From: Prevotella sp. UBA2739
GTDB taxonomy: Bacteria; Bacteroidota; Bacteroidia; Bacteroidales; Bacteroidaceae
Direction of reading: 5' to 3'
Length of the DNA: 64,000 nucleotides
Assembly: GCA_002353525.1 (NCBI GenBank)
Contig: DEJV01000002.1
Span: forward strand, 1-64,000
Numbering within the stretch: position 1 is the stretch's first letter; every line of letters begins with the position of its first letter. Below the pieces are notes generated by a model. That model saw only the letters and a program-made list of their open reading frames with translations, did not search any database and was not told the DNA's origin. A program made the position numbers and the translations under genes. Positions 25,501-34,184 of this stretch are shown here, piece by piece.

Positions 25501-26760
25501 ATGAATATGATGGTAATGAAAGATTTGAAAAATCAAATTTTGCAACAAGTATATAACAATTTTGTCAATTCGTTAGGTTACAATGGTTGTTCTGCATATA
25601 ACTTGTGCTACGATTGTACTCAAGATGAATTACTTCAATGCTTAATTGAACTAATAAAAGAAGGAAAAATAGAAATAATCACAGGAGACGTCGGTAATAC
25701 ATATATCAAATCGTTTGATGCAGAACCAATCGAAAAGCAGGTAACACTACTTCCTTCGCTTTCGCCTTTTGATTACTGTATTTATCCAACTGAAAGCTTT
25801 CTTGAAAACAAACGTGATGTGTCAAGTTTTAACGATAGACCATTTTCAAAAATGTTAGCATTAGGGAAACCGCAATTGAAATGTCGTTTTTTTAATATTG
25901 ACATTTTACATCATTATGCTACTGACCCACGTTATGATTATAAGTTTCGAGATTATTTTGGCTCAATTTACGCGTACAATACTGTCGATGATTCTGAGGA
26001 TATGTACTTGAGTTCGTTTAGTATAGGACGCAATGGAGACGATTATGTTGTTGCTGTTTTTCTGAGAGATTTAAATTTTCTACCTGCTGTTGCTCAACAA
26101 AAATGGTATTCCAAAATGATAGTTGATTCATCCAAATGTTTGGTTTTAAGAAACTTTATTGATAATCAATTGTTGGGAAGTTGGTGCTTCCCCAGAACTG
26201 TTTTTAGAGCCATTGTCGAGGAGATTGAAAATTTATACGTTTTGACAAACCATATATGGGGAAAGTCGATTGTGTCAAATTATTATCTTCGTGACGATGA
26301 TAGATTAAGAGAATTTGAGATGCTTTTGCTCCCAACAAATACGAAGCTGGATGATTTTTACAGACAATTAGAAATCATCACAGTAGGAAACCTGAACAAA
26401 GATTTTTTTGCTTTAGACGATTTTGGACTTGACTTGTTTTCAATCACCCAAGATGGCGAATATCAAATAAAAAAAGAGAAAGGAACATTGCAATTATTTA
26501 AGGAATGGTTGCAAATAATAAAGCCAGAAAGTGTGAAAGAAATACACGGGGTATTGAATATGGTGAGAAAAATAAGAAGCAAAGGGGGAGCGCATAATCT
26601 TTTGAAATCGCAATACTCAAAAGATTATTACACAGAACAATTTGACATATCTGGTAAAGTGTTTAACGCATTAAACATATTGAGACGAATTATTCAGACT
26701 CACCCTCGGGCAAAAGGAGTCGCTATTCCACATGATTCAAATTACTATGTTGAAATATAA
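25501..26760 (+). CDS. 419-aa protein of unknown function, possible HEPN-like end
   Basis: No family is recognised. An early segment (TQDELLQCLIELIKEGKIEI at about 40-59) reads like a small winged-helix. The middle 250 residues are beta-rich without a known motif. Near the C-terminus, helices around IHGVLNMVRKIRSKGGAH (348-365) contain Arg359 and His365, an Rx5H spacing like the catalytic Rx4-6H motif of HEPN ribonucleases; this is only suggestive. No signal peptide or membrane helix. It is the last gene of the AT-rich island, on the same strand as the helicase and exonuclease, and is followed by a hairpin. Several start codons (25501, 25507, 25510, 25516) are possible. Confidence 0.7.
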   Translation: MNMMVMKDLKNQILQQVYNNFVNSLGYNGCSAYNLCYDCTQDELLQCLIELIKEGKIEIITGDVGNTYIKSFDAEPIEKQVTLLPSLSPFDYCIYPTESFLENKRDVSSFNDRPFSKMLALGKPQLKCRFFNIDILHHYATDPRYDYKFRDYFGSIYAYNTVDDSEDMYLSSFSIGRNGDDYVVAVFLRDLNFLPAVAQQKWYSKMIVDSSKCLVLRNFIDNQLLGSWCFPRTVFRAIVEEIENLYVLTNHIWGKSIVSNYYLRDDDRLREFEMLLLPTNTKLDDFYRQLEIITVGNLNKDFFALDDFGLDLFSITQDGEYQIKKEKGTLQLFKEWLQIIKPESVKEIHGVLNMVRKIRSKGGAHNLLKSQYSKDYYTEQFDISGKVFNALNILRRIIQTHPRAKGVAIPHDSNYYVEI

Positions 26761-26805
26761 AAGTCTTAGAAATCATCTTTTCAAGATTGACAACAGAAAA
26801 GCCAC

Positions 26806-26850
26806 CCCACTGGCTTTGACAATTTTGCCGATTGCCAGTGGGTTTCTTGT
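26806..26850 (+). terminator. Hairpin after the island
   Basis: CCCACTGGC and GCCAGTGGG form a perfect 9-bp stem with a 19-base loop, followed by TTTCTTGTT. It is a plausible terminator for the island transcript, although the T-run is weak. Confidence 0.5.
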
Positions 26851-27111
26851 TCCCAATATGTTCCCATAAATCCTTTTGATGGCGAAATCGCCATGATGCG
26901 TCAGCCCGATGACAACATCGTTGCCATCTGGGCTGTCATGCTATTGACGCTTATTGCTTGGGTTTGTATTTTGGTTCGTATTAGCAAAAAACTCAAAACT
27001 CAAAACTCAAAACTCAACTTTTTTAGTTTTTCTACTCCTTATGGGGATGCCGAGATGCACTTGAAATGCCATTGAAAAGTATCATCTTTTGGAGATTTCA
27101 TGAAAAAATGC

Positions 27112-27119
27112 TATTTTTG
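27112..27119 (+). promoter_or_regulatory. TAnnTTTG promoter box for the thioesterase gene
   Basis: TATTTTTG, 77 bases upstream of the thioesterase ATG. Confidence 0.5.
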
Positions 27120-27196
27120 CAGAGCCGATGCAGGAACGGGTGGGGACCGCATGGGCACAAAAGCGATGTAAAACCAATGAATAATACCGAAAGTAT

Positions 27197-27679
27197 ATGA
27201 GAAAGATTAAGAATCACTGGATACACAAAGAGGGATACGACTGCTTTGGCTGCAGCCCCGATAACCCGCTGGGCGTGAAAATGGAGTTCTACGAGGATGG
27301 CGACGACATCGTCTGCTTCTGGAAACCTCAGGCCCACTACCAGGGTTGGATAGACACGCTGCATGGCGGCATTCAGGCCACGCTCATCGACGAGTGCGCC
27401 TCGTGGGTGGTGTTCCGTAAACTGCAAACCAGTGGCGTCACCAACCGACTGGAGGTGAAATACCGGAAGAGCATCATGACCACCGAACCGCAGATCACCA
27501 TCCGTGCCCGCCTCACCGAGATGAAAAGGCAGGTGGCTTTCATCCATGTGGAGATACGTAACTCGCAGGACGAGCTGTGTACCGAGGGCGATGCCATCTA
27601 CTTCACCATGAACCAGGAGAAAGCCCGCGAAATTGGATTTACTCACTGCGACTGCGAGAGCCAGGAACTACTGTTTTAG
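27197..27679 (+). CDS. PaaI-family hotdog thioesterase
   Basis: 160-residue acyl-CoA thioesterase of the hotdog fold (4HBT/PaaI). Seen: the N-terminal CFGCSPDNPLGVKM segment typical of this subgroup, and the core HYQGWIDTLHGGIQATLIDE with the conserved His-Gly-Gly and catalytic-type Asp at about 55-75. It hydrolyses acyl-CoA thioesters in the cytoplasm; the natural substrate is unknown. It is a single gene right of the island, with its own promoter box and backbone-like codon use. Word repeats begin immediately after its TAG stop. Confidence 0.9.
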   Translation: MRKIKNHWIHKEGYDCFGCSPDNPLGVKMEFYEDGDDIVCFWKPQAHYQGWIDTLHGGIQATLIDECASWVVFRKLQTSGVTNRLEVKYRKSIMTTEPQITIRARLTEMKRQVAFIHVEIRNSQDELCTEGDAIYFTMNQEKAREIGFTHCDCESQELLF

Positions 27680-27960
27680 TTGAGAACTGAGAACTGATAG
27701 TTGAGAGATTAGAGGTGAGAGGTGAGAGGAGAGAGGTGAGAGATTAGCTTTCGAGCTAGCGTTTGAGCCATAAGAGTAATCATATCTCTCAACTATCAAC
27801 TATCAGTTCTCAACTAGCAACGCCTATCCGTTCTCAGTTGTCAGTTCTCAACTAGACAAGCCTCTCAACTATCAACTATCAGTTCTCAACTAGCAACGTC
27901 TATCCGTTCTCAGTTCTCAGTTCTCAACTAACCCAGCCTCTCAGTTATCACCTGGACAAC
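27680..27960 (+). repeat. Core A copy 4 with long complementary arms
   Basis: Left arm: GAGAACTGAGAACTGATAGT and GAGAGGTGAGAGG words. Core A at about 27741-27784. Right arm: CTCTCAACTATCAACTATCA and GTTCTCAAC words, the reverse complement of the left arm. A roughly 50-base unit in the right arm (CAACTATCAGTTCTCAACTA then GCAACG and CTATCCGTTCTCAG) is repeated twice. This copy best shows that the element is a long hairpin with a conserved loop. No gene is present in these 328 bases. Confidence 0.85.
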
Positions 27961-28007
27961 TTTCACCACAAAGCATGATGGCAGAAAGAAGGCTTTGGCC
28001 TTTGGCG

Positions 28008-28538
28008 TTAGGGAATCTCAAATTGTTCATGCTTGACAGTAGCAGGGATGAATCTTTCCCATCTTACCGTTACTTTCTTAATAGGCAAACCCATTGAGGC
28101 TCTTATAAGCCCCTTTATATAGTTTCCATCTTTCTCCTTGCTATATGACTTCATCAAATCCTTGAAGTCAATTTTCACCTTATCGGTGTCAACAACAGCA
28201 GTAATAACAAAATATTTCTTACCCGCCAACATGTCTTCCAGTGTTTCTGAATAATATGTGATATCACGAACATACATTTTGCCTTCTGGGTCAATCCACG
28301 GACTTGTGTCGCTGCCTCCCCAGTGCTTGGGATTTATTTCATAATATGTCATAAAATCATACAGAGCTTTCATGTTTTTGCCCACAAGGGAGTCGGCATA
28401 GTGTTGAAGTATCCCCATTACCTGTATGTCCCAGCCTTTAGGCTCGTCGGCATTATTCGTTTGTTGTTCCAATTCGTTAGCTTGCACCGCAGTAGTCATT
28501 GTAAGCATTATGATAAAGCTGATAAATAATCTTTTCAT
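28008..28538 (-). CDS. Small secreted protein, function unknown
   Basis: 176 residues with a signal peptide (MKRLFISFIIMLTMTTAVQA). The mature part is hydrophilic, mixed alpha/beta, with no recognised motif. It begins 2 bases after the stop of the JAMM-like lipoprotein gene, so the two are translated from one message. A start 4 codons upstream (28550) would overlap that gene. It might be the immunity or accessory partner of the lipoprotein; this rests on position only. Confidence 0.65.
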   Translation of the reverse strand: MKRLFISFIIMLTMTTAVQANELEQQTNNADEPKGWDIQVMGILQHYADSLVGKNMKALYDFMTYYEINPKHWGGSDTSPWIDPEGKMYVRDITYYSETLEDMLAGKKYFVITAVVDTDKVKIDFKDLMKSYSKEKDGNYIKGLIRASMGLPIKKVTVRWERFIPATVKHEQFEIP

Positions 28539-28540
28539 AG

Positions 28541-30364
28541 TTATTCGCATTTTATAGGTTTTATTTGATTTTTTCTTCCAGGGGTGGTGTCACGGGTAAA
28601 ATCATAAGTGGTCAGAATCTCCTTGTTCTTGTTCCAACTAATTTTACAGATTTGAAATCTTTCTTTTGAATAGCAATTTGCAATAATTTGTAATCTAAAG
28701 ATCATTTTCTCATTTTCAGGAAGATTATTATAAATGTACTTGAATTTTTCAAGTAACTTATCACATTCTCCATTCTCTTTAAAATCATTAGTTTTGTCAT
28801 CGATCTCATTAACGATACCTTCGTATAATGTTTTGTAATTAGCTTTGTTTGTATATCTCATTATATACACCGTAGTATCGTTACTTTCGGGATTGAATAT
28901 TATTTCTGCCTCATATTTTAAGTTAGCGTCGTCAGCACCTGATGCGGCCATTAAGAGTAAATCTTGTGGTGAGGGAGCTGAGTTATTAGGATGATTGTGG
29001 ACATGAGCTACTGTTGTGGAATTTGTTATCACACTAGCGTTTCTCTCGTTACCATTGTTAAGGTTACTCAAAGTATATATATTATTATCGAAATGCTCTA
29101 ATGAAACTGCATGCTCAATGTTTTTTTGGCTGTCCACAATATGAACATAGTCATTATGACTGTAAAAATCGGTTGTGCCACGAGAATAACTCACTGTATT
29201 AGCAAATATGTTCCTCAGATTAGAGGTATATTGTCTGATTTCAGTGTTGTTGCGAATGGAATCACATAAAACCTCAACCGTATCATAGCTCTCTTTTGCT
29301 TCTATTGACAAAGGATTATTACTTCCCGATGTCTCGCCTGATATACCACCTGTGCCAGAACCACTAGCTCCACCACCTCCGCCTCTATAATTGTTGTCGC
29401 TTGTAGCTCCTTCTATAATATTCCCATTTTTGTCTTTCACTTCGAAATAATATTGGATCGTCAGGCTAGAGTTGTTTCGTAGTCCAATTTGTTCTATTAT
29501 ACCAACATACCGAAAGGCGAAGAAACGATAATAGCTCTCACTCTCTAATGGCATGGGAATCGTTATCTTAATACTGTGATCATTATAGTATTCAAATAAG
29601 CAAGTTTGTGGGGTGTAGCCCATTGAAAAAAATGCTTCTTTTGCATACTCTATCATAGTTTGTGGACTAATACCCCAACAACCAGATTGATTACCAATAT
29701 AATGATAATCATATGAAATACTCAATTCCATCGCTGCTGGTGCATTATTCAAGGCTTTATTTTTTCTTTTTGTTTTTTTAATAATGCTTTTTCTATCATT
29801 TTTAGCGTCTTCTCGTTTGTAAGGAACGGTTTTGTTTAATAAAAACATATACGATGTCAGCATTGTGTCAACAACTAAGCCGTCAGATTGCAGTCCTTTG
29901 AAAAAATGTGAGTAAAGAAAACGTTGAGAAAAATCAATTCTGTTGTGAAGCATTTCTCCATTTACATATACAGGATACCGCAGGCTATCTTTCAGAATGA
30001 TTTTACCGTCACTCAGCTGGTTATATGCAACAGAATAGTAGACAGCCCCCGTTACTGTCTGCTCAGTGATCTCTCCAAAAGGGATGATAAAGCAAAGACC
30101 ATGCAAAGTGGTCATGTGCAGTGATGTATGCTCATAAAATGGAGCATATGGCTTTAGAACTTCATAATAAGTTTGGGCGGCTTTTTGGTCCTTTTGCAAA
30201 CGTTGGATAAAATCCAATGCCCAAACGTTTTTCAATCCTTCGGTCTCAAGGTATGGATTTTTTACATCAGATGGTTCTATATAGTCATATGTACATCCAA
30301 CCAGCAACCAACAAGATGTGATGGTTGGAAGGGCTCTTGACAGGTGTGCGTATGGTCTTATCAT
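28541..30364 (-). CDS. Lipoprotein with Gly-rich linker and JAMM-like domain
   Basis: From ATG 30364 the N-terminus is a lipoprotein signal with lipobox LVGC (Cys24), so the protein should sit in the outer or inner membrane facing outward; a longer frame begins at 30421. The first 310 residues are of unknown fold. A Gly/Ser-rich linker follows at about 326-350. The C-terminal part carries HVHNHPNNSAPSPQD at about 454-468: His456, His458, Ser465 and Asp468 follow the JAMM/JAB pattern HxH-P-x(n)-S-xx-D of zinc isopeptidases. Similar domains occur at the ends of secreted Bacteroidota toxins and effectors. Substrate unknown. DNA is AT-richer than neighbours, suggesting transfer. Confidence 0.7.
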   Translation of the reverse strand: MIRPYAHLSRALPTITSCWLLVGCTYDYIEPSDVKNPYLETEGLKNVWALDFIQRLQKDQKAAQTYYEVLKPYAPFYEHTSLHMTTLHGLCFIIPFGEITEQTVTGAVYYSVAYNQLSDGKIILKDSLRYPVYVNGEMLHNRIDFSQRFLYSHFFKGLQSDGLVVDTMLTSYMFLLNKTVPYKREDAKNDRKSIIKKTKRKNKALNNAPAAMELSISYDYHYIGNQSGCWGISPQTMIEYAKEAFFSMGYTPQTCLFEYYNDHSIKITIPMPLESESYYRFFAFRYVGIIEQIGLRNNSSLTIQYYFEVKDKNGNIIEGATSDNNYRGGGGGASGSGTGGISGETSGSNNPLSIEAKESYDTVEVLCDSIRNNTEIRQYTSNLRNIFANTVSYSRGTTDFYSHNDYVHIVDSQKNIEHAVSLEHFDNNIYTLSNLNNGNERNASVITNSTTVAHVHNHPNNSAPSPQDLLLMAASGADDANLKYEAEIIFNPESNDTTVYIMRYTNKANYKTLYEGIVNEIDDKTNDFKENGECDKLLEKFKYIYNNLPENEKMIFRLQIIANCYSKERFQICKISWNKNKEILTTYDFTRDTTPGRKNQIKPIKCE

Positions 30365-30433
30365 CTTCCATATTTTTGATAGGGCAAAGATAGCATGTAT
30401 TTTTCTAAATAACAAATCCATGGCGATATTTTT

Positions 30434-30802
30434 TTAAAAGAGGTTGATATGTCCATAAAAGCAATAATTTCTAACTAATAGACGCAAATTGAATTCACCA
30501 TGAAGGTATGATGGAAGAATAGATATTGATTCTGTTGACATTATTATTTTTGTGTATTCAATTAGTCCATTCTTCTCTAATATAAGAATGTAGTCTGGAT
30601 GGGTGCCCACAAACAAAAGTTGGTGAGCAAAAATATGCACAGTTGGCTTCCTAAAGGGAGTCTTCTTTACTTCAGAATGAGAGGGCACATTATCGACAAT
30701 TTGTACTGATAATTCTACATCCTCTTCATATTCTTCATCACTAGAAGAATAAACGTTCAAGCATGGAATGCTTAACATAAGTAATAATAAAAAATTTTTC
30801 AT
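30434..30802 (-). CDS. Small secreted DUF3244-like protein
   Basis: 122 residues with a signal peptide (MKNFLLLLMLSIPCLNVYSS) and an acidic stretch (SDEEYEEDVE), then a short beta-sandwich-like domain. The C-terminal pattern, ending in GEFNLRLLVRNYCFYGHINLF, resembles DUF3244 proteins. In Bacteroidota these are often found near TPR regulators like the one just upstream. Function unknown. The ATG at 30802 is preferred over a TTG two codons earlier. Confidence 0.6.
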   Translation of the reverse strand: MKNFLLLLMLSIPCLNVYSSSDEEYEEDVELSVQIVDNVPSHSEVKKTPFRKPTVHIFAHQLLFVGTHPDYILILEKNGLIEYTKIIMSTESISILPSYLHGEFNLRLLVRNYCFYGHINLF

Positions 30803-30952
30803 TTGCAATGTGTCTAAAATTCAAAAACGGCACAAAGTTAGTTTTAATTACGAACTTAAGCAAAAAGGAAAACGGTTAATTTTATGGAAATAATTAACCG
30901 TTTATAAAATACTTATAATCAGATAAATAAGATGGATTTGTTTGCTAAGTAA

Positions 30953-32593
30953 CTAAAACATCTTCCTAATCTCAAGGTCGAACTCCTTACTGCTGCCCTC
31001 CTTGCCAAACAAGTCTCTGAGCATTTCCTTTCGAGCTTTAGACACATATGCACCTGACACATCGAGCATGGAAGCTATCATTGAGGGGTTGATAGACAAA
31101 CGGGTCAAAAGACATATATGGTATTTTACCGGTGTAAGATCCGCCTGGTGACTTAGCATGAATTGTGAAAAGTTGGGCAGTAGGTGATTGATTTGTTGAA
31201 GCAAGGCTTGCCACTGCATTTCGCAGGGTTGTTTGCCGACTATGGCAAGCTTTAGCAATTCTTTACATGCCTTTGTGTCATGTAATAAACGAATGGCAGC
31301 TTTCTGCATATCCACCTTTTTATATTGGTTGATTTCGTTCTCTCTCTCTGCAATGATGCGCTCTTTTTGTAAGATGAGCGATTCGTTTTCTTGTTGATGG
31401 AGTCGCAACTCATTTAATTCTACGCGTGTGTTGGTTAATGTGAGATAAGCCTCTTTTTGTTGGTTAAGCAGTTGCTCCTGATGATTTTTGAAGGTATTTA
31501 TAACAACATAGAGTAAAAGTACAAGCACAACTATCATAGCCATGCTGATGATGAGACGGTATTTCATTTGTTCTGCATGCTGTTGTTCTTTCATAGCTTG
31601 TTCCTGATAACGTGAATAATTGTATGAACTCTCTATCTGTTTAGCTTCGTTAGTAGCCATGTGGGCATAGGCGGAGTCGTTCATGTCATAGCTATAGAGA
31701 GCATATTTAGCCGTTGAGTCAGGCAAATGCTTTTGTTGATAAACCAATGCTAATCCCTTGGCAGCAGCATTCTGGTTGTAAAAACCTTGTCCATGATCTA
31801 GTTCCTTTCGGAAATAGAACTCTGCCGAGTCAAGCTTGTTGACGGCCAGATAGTAAGTGCCTATAGTGTGATAATACGATTCATATCCTTTTTTAATGTT
31901 TCCGTTTGTTTCAAAGCGACCAGATTTTGACATGTAAAGGTCCATGTAGCTTTTAGCTCGTTTATAGTCTTTTTTCCCAACTAATTCCTCAACACAGCAA
32001 CCTAACGCTATTGCGCTATTTACGAGATAGCCATGTTTCTGGTAAAGTGCTGCTACATACTCGCTAAAAAAAATGACAGAGTCTATCATGTTTCTTCTAG
32101 CATACACATCGGCTTTTTGTTCAAGACTTGTAAGTGCACAGATTGTGTCACCTGCTTTTAAAGCATAATAAACAGACATATCAATGTAATGGAGACGTTC
32201 GGCCATGAGGTTTTGATAGTGGAATAGCATGGCAGTTTGTATACAGACCCGTGCCAACTGAGCATAGTCGCAATCGCTACGTGTCGTGTCAGCCGAACTG
32301 ATGGCTTTCATGTAACAAGCCATTGCTTCGGGTACCTTATTGCGGCAGGCATAGCAACGACCAAGCAAATAGTGTGAAAGCAACTTTTCATTAGCAGTCC
32401 CATGCTTATCAAAATATGCTGTCAGAATGTTCATCAATGAATCCTGCTGAAATGTGTCTTGCACAGCATGGTCATTTCGGGCCTGTTTCAGCATTGTTTG
32501 CATTGAAAGGTGGCTGCTTCCTTTCGTGCACGAAAGGAACAAAACCGAAAACACAACAGAAATAATCCCTTTTGTAATCCTTAGTTTGTTCAT
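30953..32593 (-). CDS. TPR membrane regulator with C-terminal helix-turn-helix-like domain
   Basis: 546 residues from ATG 32593. A lipoprotein-like N-terminus (FLSC at about 21-24) is followed by TPR repeats to about residue 330, a single membrane helix (ISMAMIVVLVLLLYVV), a coiled coil and a C-terminal region with NPSMIASMLDVSGAYVSKAR that reads like a LuxR-type helix-turn-helix. This build (periplasmic TPR, membrane helix, cytoplasmic HTH) is a known Bacteroidota membrane-regulator type. It probably senses a periplasmic signal and controls nearby genes such as the DUF3244-like one. Target and signal unknown. Confidence 0.75.
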   Translation of the reverse strand: MNKLRITKGIISVVFSVLFLSCTKGSSHLSMQTMLKQARNDHAVQDTFQQDSLMNILTAYFDKHGTANEKLLSHYLLGRCYACRNKVPEAMACYMKAISSADTTRSDCDYAQLARVCIQTAMLFHYQNLMAERLHYIDMSVYYALKAGDTICALTSLEQKADVYARRNMIDSVIFFSEYVAALYQKHGYLVNSAIALGCCVEELVGKKDYKRAKSYMDLYMSKSGRFETNGNIKKGYESYYHTIGTYYLAVNKLDSAEFYFRKELDHGQGFYNQNAAAKGLALVYQQKHLPDSTAKYALYSYDMNDSAYAHMATNEAKQIESSYNYSRYQEQAMKEQQHAEQMKYRLIISMAMIVVLVLLLYVVINTFKNHQEQLLNQQKEAYLTLTNTRVELNELRLHQQENESLILQKERIIAERENEINQYKKVDMQKAAIRLLHDTKACKELLKLAIVGKQPCEMQWQALLQQINHLLPNFSQFMLSHQADLTPVKYHICLLTRLSINPSMIASMLDVSGAYVSKARKEMLRDLFGKEGSSKEFDLEIRKMF

Positions 32594-32733
32594 AAAAAAT
32601 CTAATTCTTTTTTCTCCCAAAAACACAAAAAAATGAAAGGTTAGCAAACATTGGTAAAAATCATTTTTTGATTATCATGCTGAGCTAGGTGGTAAATTGA
32701 TGCCGACATGAAGAACCTTTTCTTATGTACCGT

Positions 32734-33921
32734 TCACTGGCTGTTTTGCTCCATCTTCTTTTGGTCTTTCTGAAACTCTTTGCGAAGATAGCTCTCCAGT
32801 TTTTTCTCTTGTGCCAGTTTCAGATACTTTTCTAATATCTCTACGGGACCTGTTAACTCGCGGTTGGGTTCGTAGTATTGTAGCAGCACATCGATGGCAC
32901 TCACATAATGGTCTTCGTCAAGCTGCTTCAGGCTGTTTTCTATGCAATAGATTCCTGTGATGGCTGAGAATGCGACAAAATAGGGCATTCCGCTTCTGGT
33001 GCCGGCGATTTTGGCGAGGTCGCTTCCCACTATCACTGAGAACTCGTCGGAGGCTATCGTCCAATGGATGATATACTCTCCGGCTTTCGAGGCTTCTGCA
33101 GCCGACAGCTTATGGGTGATGTAGTATCTGCAGCACTTCAGCGCGTCGTCGTTGTGCTCTCGGCAACTTTGTGCCGACTTAAACTCGATGAGGTCGGGGA
33201 TGTCGGCATAGCCTTTGTCTTTTTCCTCTTGCAGCTTTTTCACGTGGTTGGTCACCCGTTCGGCATTGGCCTTGTCGCCTGCTGCCTCGTAGTATTTGGC
33301 CAGATAGGGCAGTTCGCCGATATACTCGTCGGAGTGCTCGCCCCTCACGTCCTTGATGACATTCAGTCCGCTTATCTCGTAGCGCACGGCCTCGGCCTGA
33401 TGACCATTATAGGAGCTGTTTTCGGCCATGTGCATGAGGATGAGGGCCAGGTCGTAGTCGCGCTTCCCCAGCTTCTCGTACACGTCGAGTGCCTTGCGGC
33501 TGTAGGTCTCTGCCTCGGCATATTTCTCGCAGGTGCCCAGGTAGAGCGAAAGGTTGTCGAGAAAGAATGCATATCTGTCGTTGTCGTCGTGGAGGTATTT
33601 GGCATAGAGGTCAGCACCTTCTTTCACCACTCGGGCTGCTTCTTCGGGCTGCTTGTCACGATAGTAGTACTTGCCAAGGAAAATGAGTCCGCAGATGTAG
33701 GCGCTGTCGCTCTCGCCGGCCAGTTGCCTGCGCAGGTCGAGGGCTTTCCGCTTCAGCTCTATCGCGTCGTGATAGCGCTCTTGTCGTGACAGATTTTGTG
33801 CCAGTGAGTCCAGTTTCTGGGCGTGAGCCAGCGTTTGCGGTTCTTGTTGCGAAGTGTTTTGAGCGGCTGTCTGAGCGGTCACAAACAAAACGGATAGTAA
33901 CAGAATAATGATTCTTCTCAT
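32734..33921 (-). CDS. Secreted TPR-repeat protein
   Basis: 395 residues from ATG 33921, which begins a signal peptide (MRRIIILLLSVLFVTAQTAA). It contains about five tetratricopeptide repeats (for example ERYHDAIELKRKALDLRRQL and KYAEAETYSRKALDVYEKLG), expected to mediate protein contacts in the periplasm. A TACCTTTG box at 33968-33975 supports this start over ATG 33954, which would leave almost no leader. No catalytic motif. Partner unknown. Confidence 0.75.
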   Translation of the reverse strand: MRRIIILLLSVLFVTAQTAAQNTSQQEPQTLAHAQKLDSLAQNLSRQERYHDAIELKRKALDLRRQLAGESDSAYICGLIFLGKYYYRDKQPEEAARVVKEGADLYAKYLHDDNDRYAFFLDNLSLYLGTCEKYAEAETYSRKALDVYEKLGKRDYDLALILMHMAENSSYNGHQAEAVRYEISGLNVIKDVRGEHSDEYIGELPYLAKYYEAAGDKANAERVTNHVKKLQEEKDKGYADIPDLIEFKSAQSCREHNDDALKCCRYYITHKLSAAEASKAGEYIIHWTIASDEFSVIVGSDLAKIAGTRSGMPYFVAFSAITGIYCIENSLKQLDEDHYVSAIDVLLQYYEPNRELTGPVEILEKYLKLAQEKKLESYLRKEFQKDQKKMEQNSQ

Positions 33922-33967
33922 AGCGTTTGATGTGGATGATGCGTTGTTCGTCATGTATTTGATGGGA

Positions 33968-33975
33968 CAAAGGTA
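33968..33975 (-). promoter_or_regulatory. TAnnTTTG box for the TPR gene
   Basis: TACCTTTG on the minus strand, about 47 bases upstream of ATG 33921. Confidence 0.6.
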
Positions 33976-34149
33976 TAAAAATATTTTGAACGGCGGCGCT
34001 TTTTCCTGGTTTTTCTTTCGAGGGGAGAAAGAATCATCCTCCCGGGCAAAGAGGCTGTTTTGCACCTTGCCAACTGACAATATATCATAAAGCCATGAAG
34101 GTGAAAACAAAAAAATGCTAAAAAGTTTTCTGTTTTCACCTTTTATATA

Positions 34150-34157
34150 TAATTTTG
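34150..34157 (+). promoter_or_regulatory. TAnnTTTG box for the nucleotidyltransferase gene
   Basis: TAATTTTG in a TATATA context, 28 bases upstream of ATG 34185. It overlaps the TTG of the longer possible frame, so the TTG cannot be the start. Confidence 0.6.
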
Positions 34158-34184
34158 CAGCGTTTTATTGATAAGACGCTGAAA

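Larger units (their letters stand above)
26761..27196. other. Right island boundary
   Basis: It contains a hairpin just after the 419-aa gene, a 60-codon frame at 26893-27075, and an array of AAACTCA heptamers at about 26986-27017 that forms the second half of that frame. The frame begins MMRQPDDNIVAIWAVM and has one hydrophobic helix. It is probably a relic truncated by the repeat. A TATTTTTG box follows at 27112. Base composition returns to the GC-richer backbone at about 27120. No integrase, transposase or direct repeat marking an insertion was recognised. Confidence 0.55.

Noticed and set aside
17124..27196. Island as an integrated prophage or conjugative element
   Set aside because: No integrase, transposase, relaxase, structural phage gene or flanking direct repeat could be recognised at either boundary.
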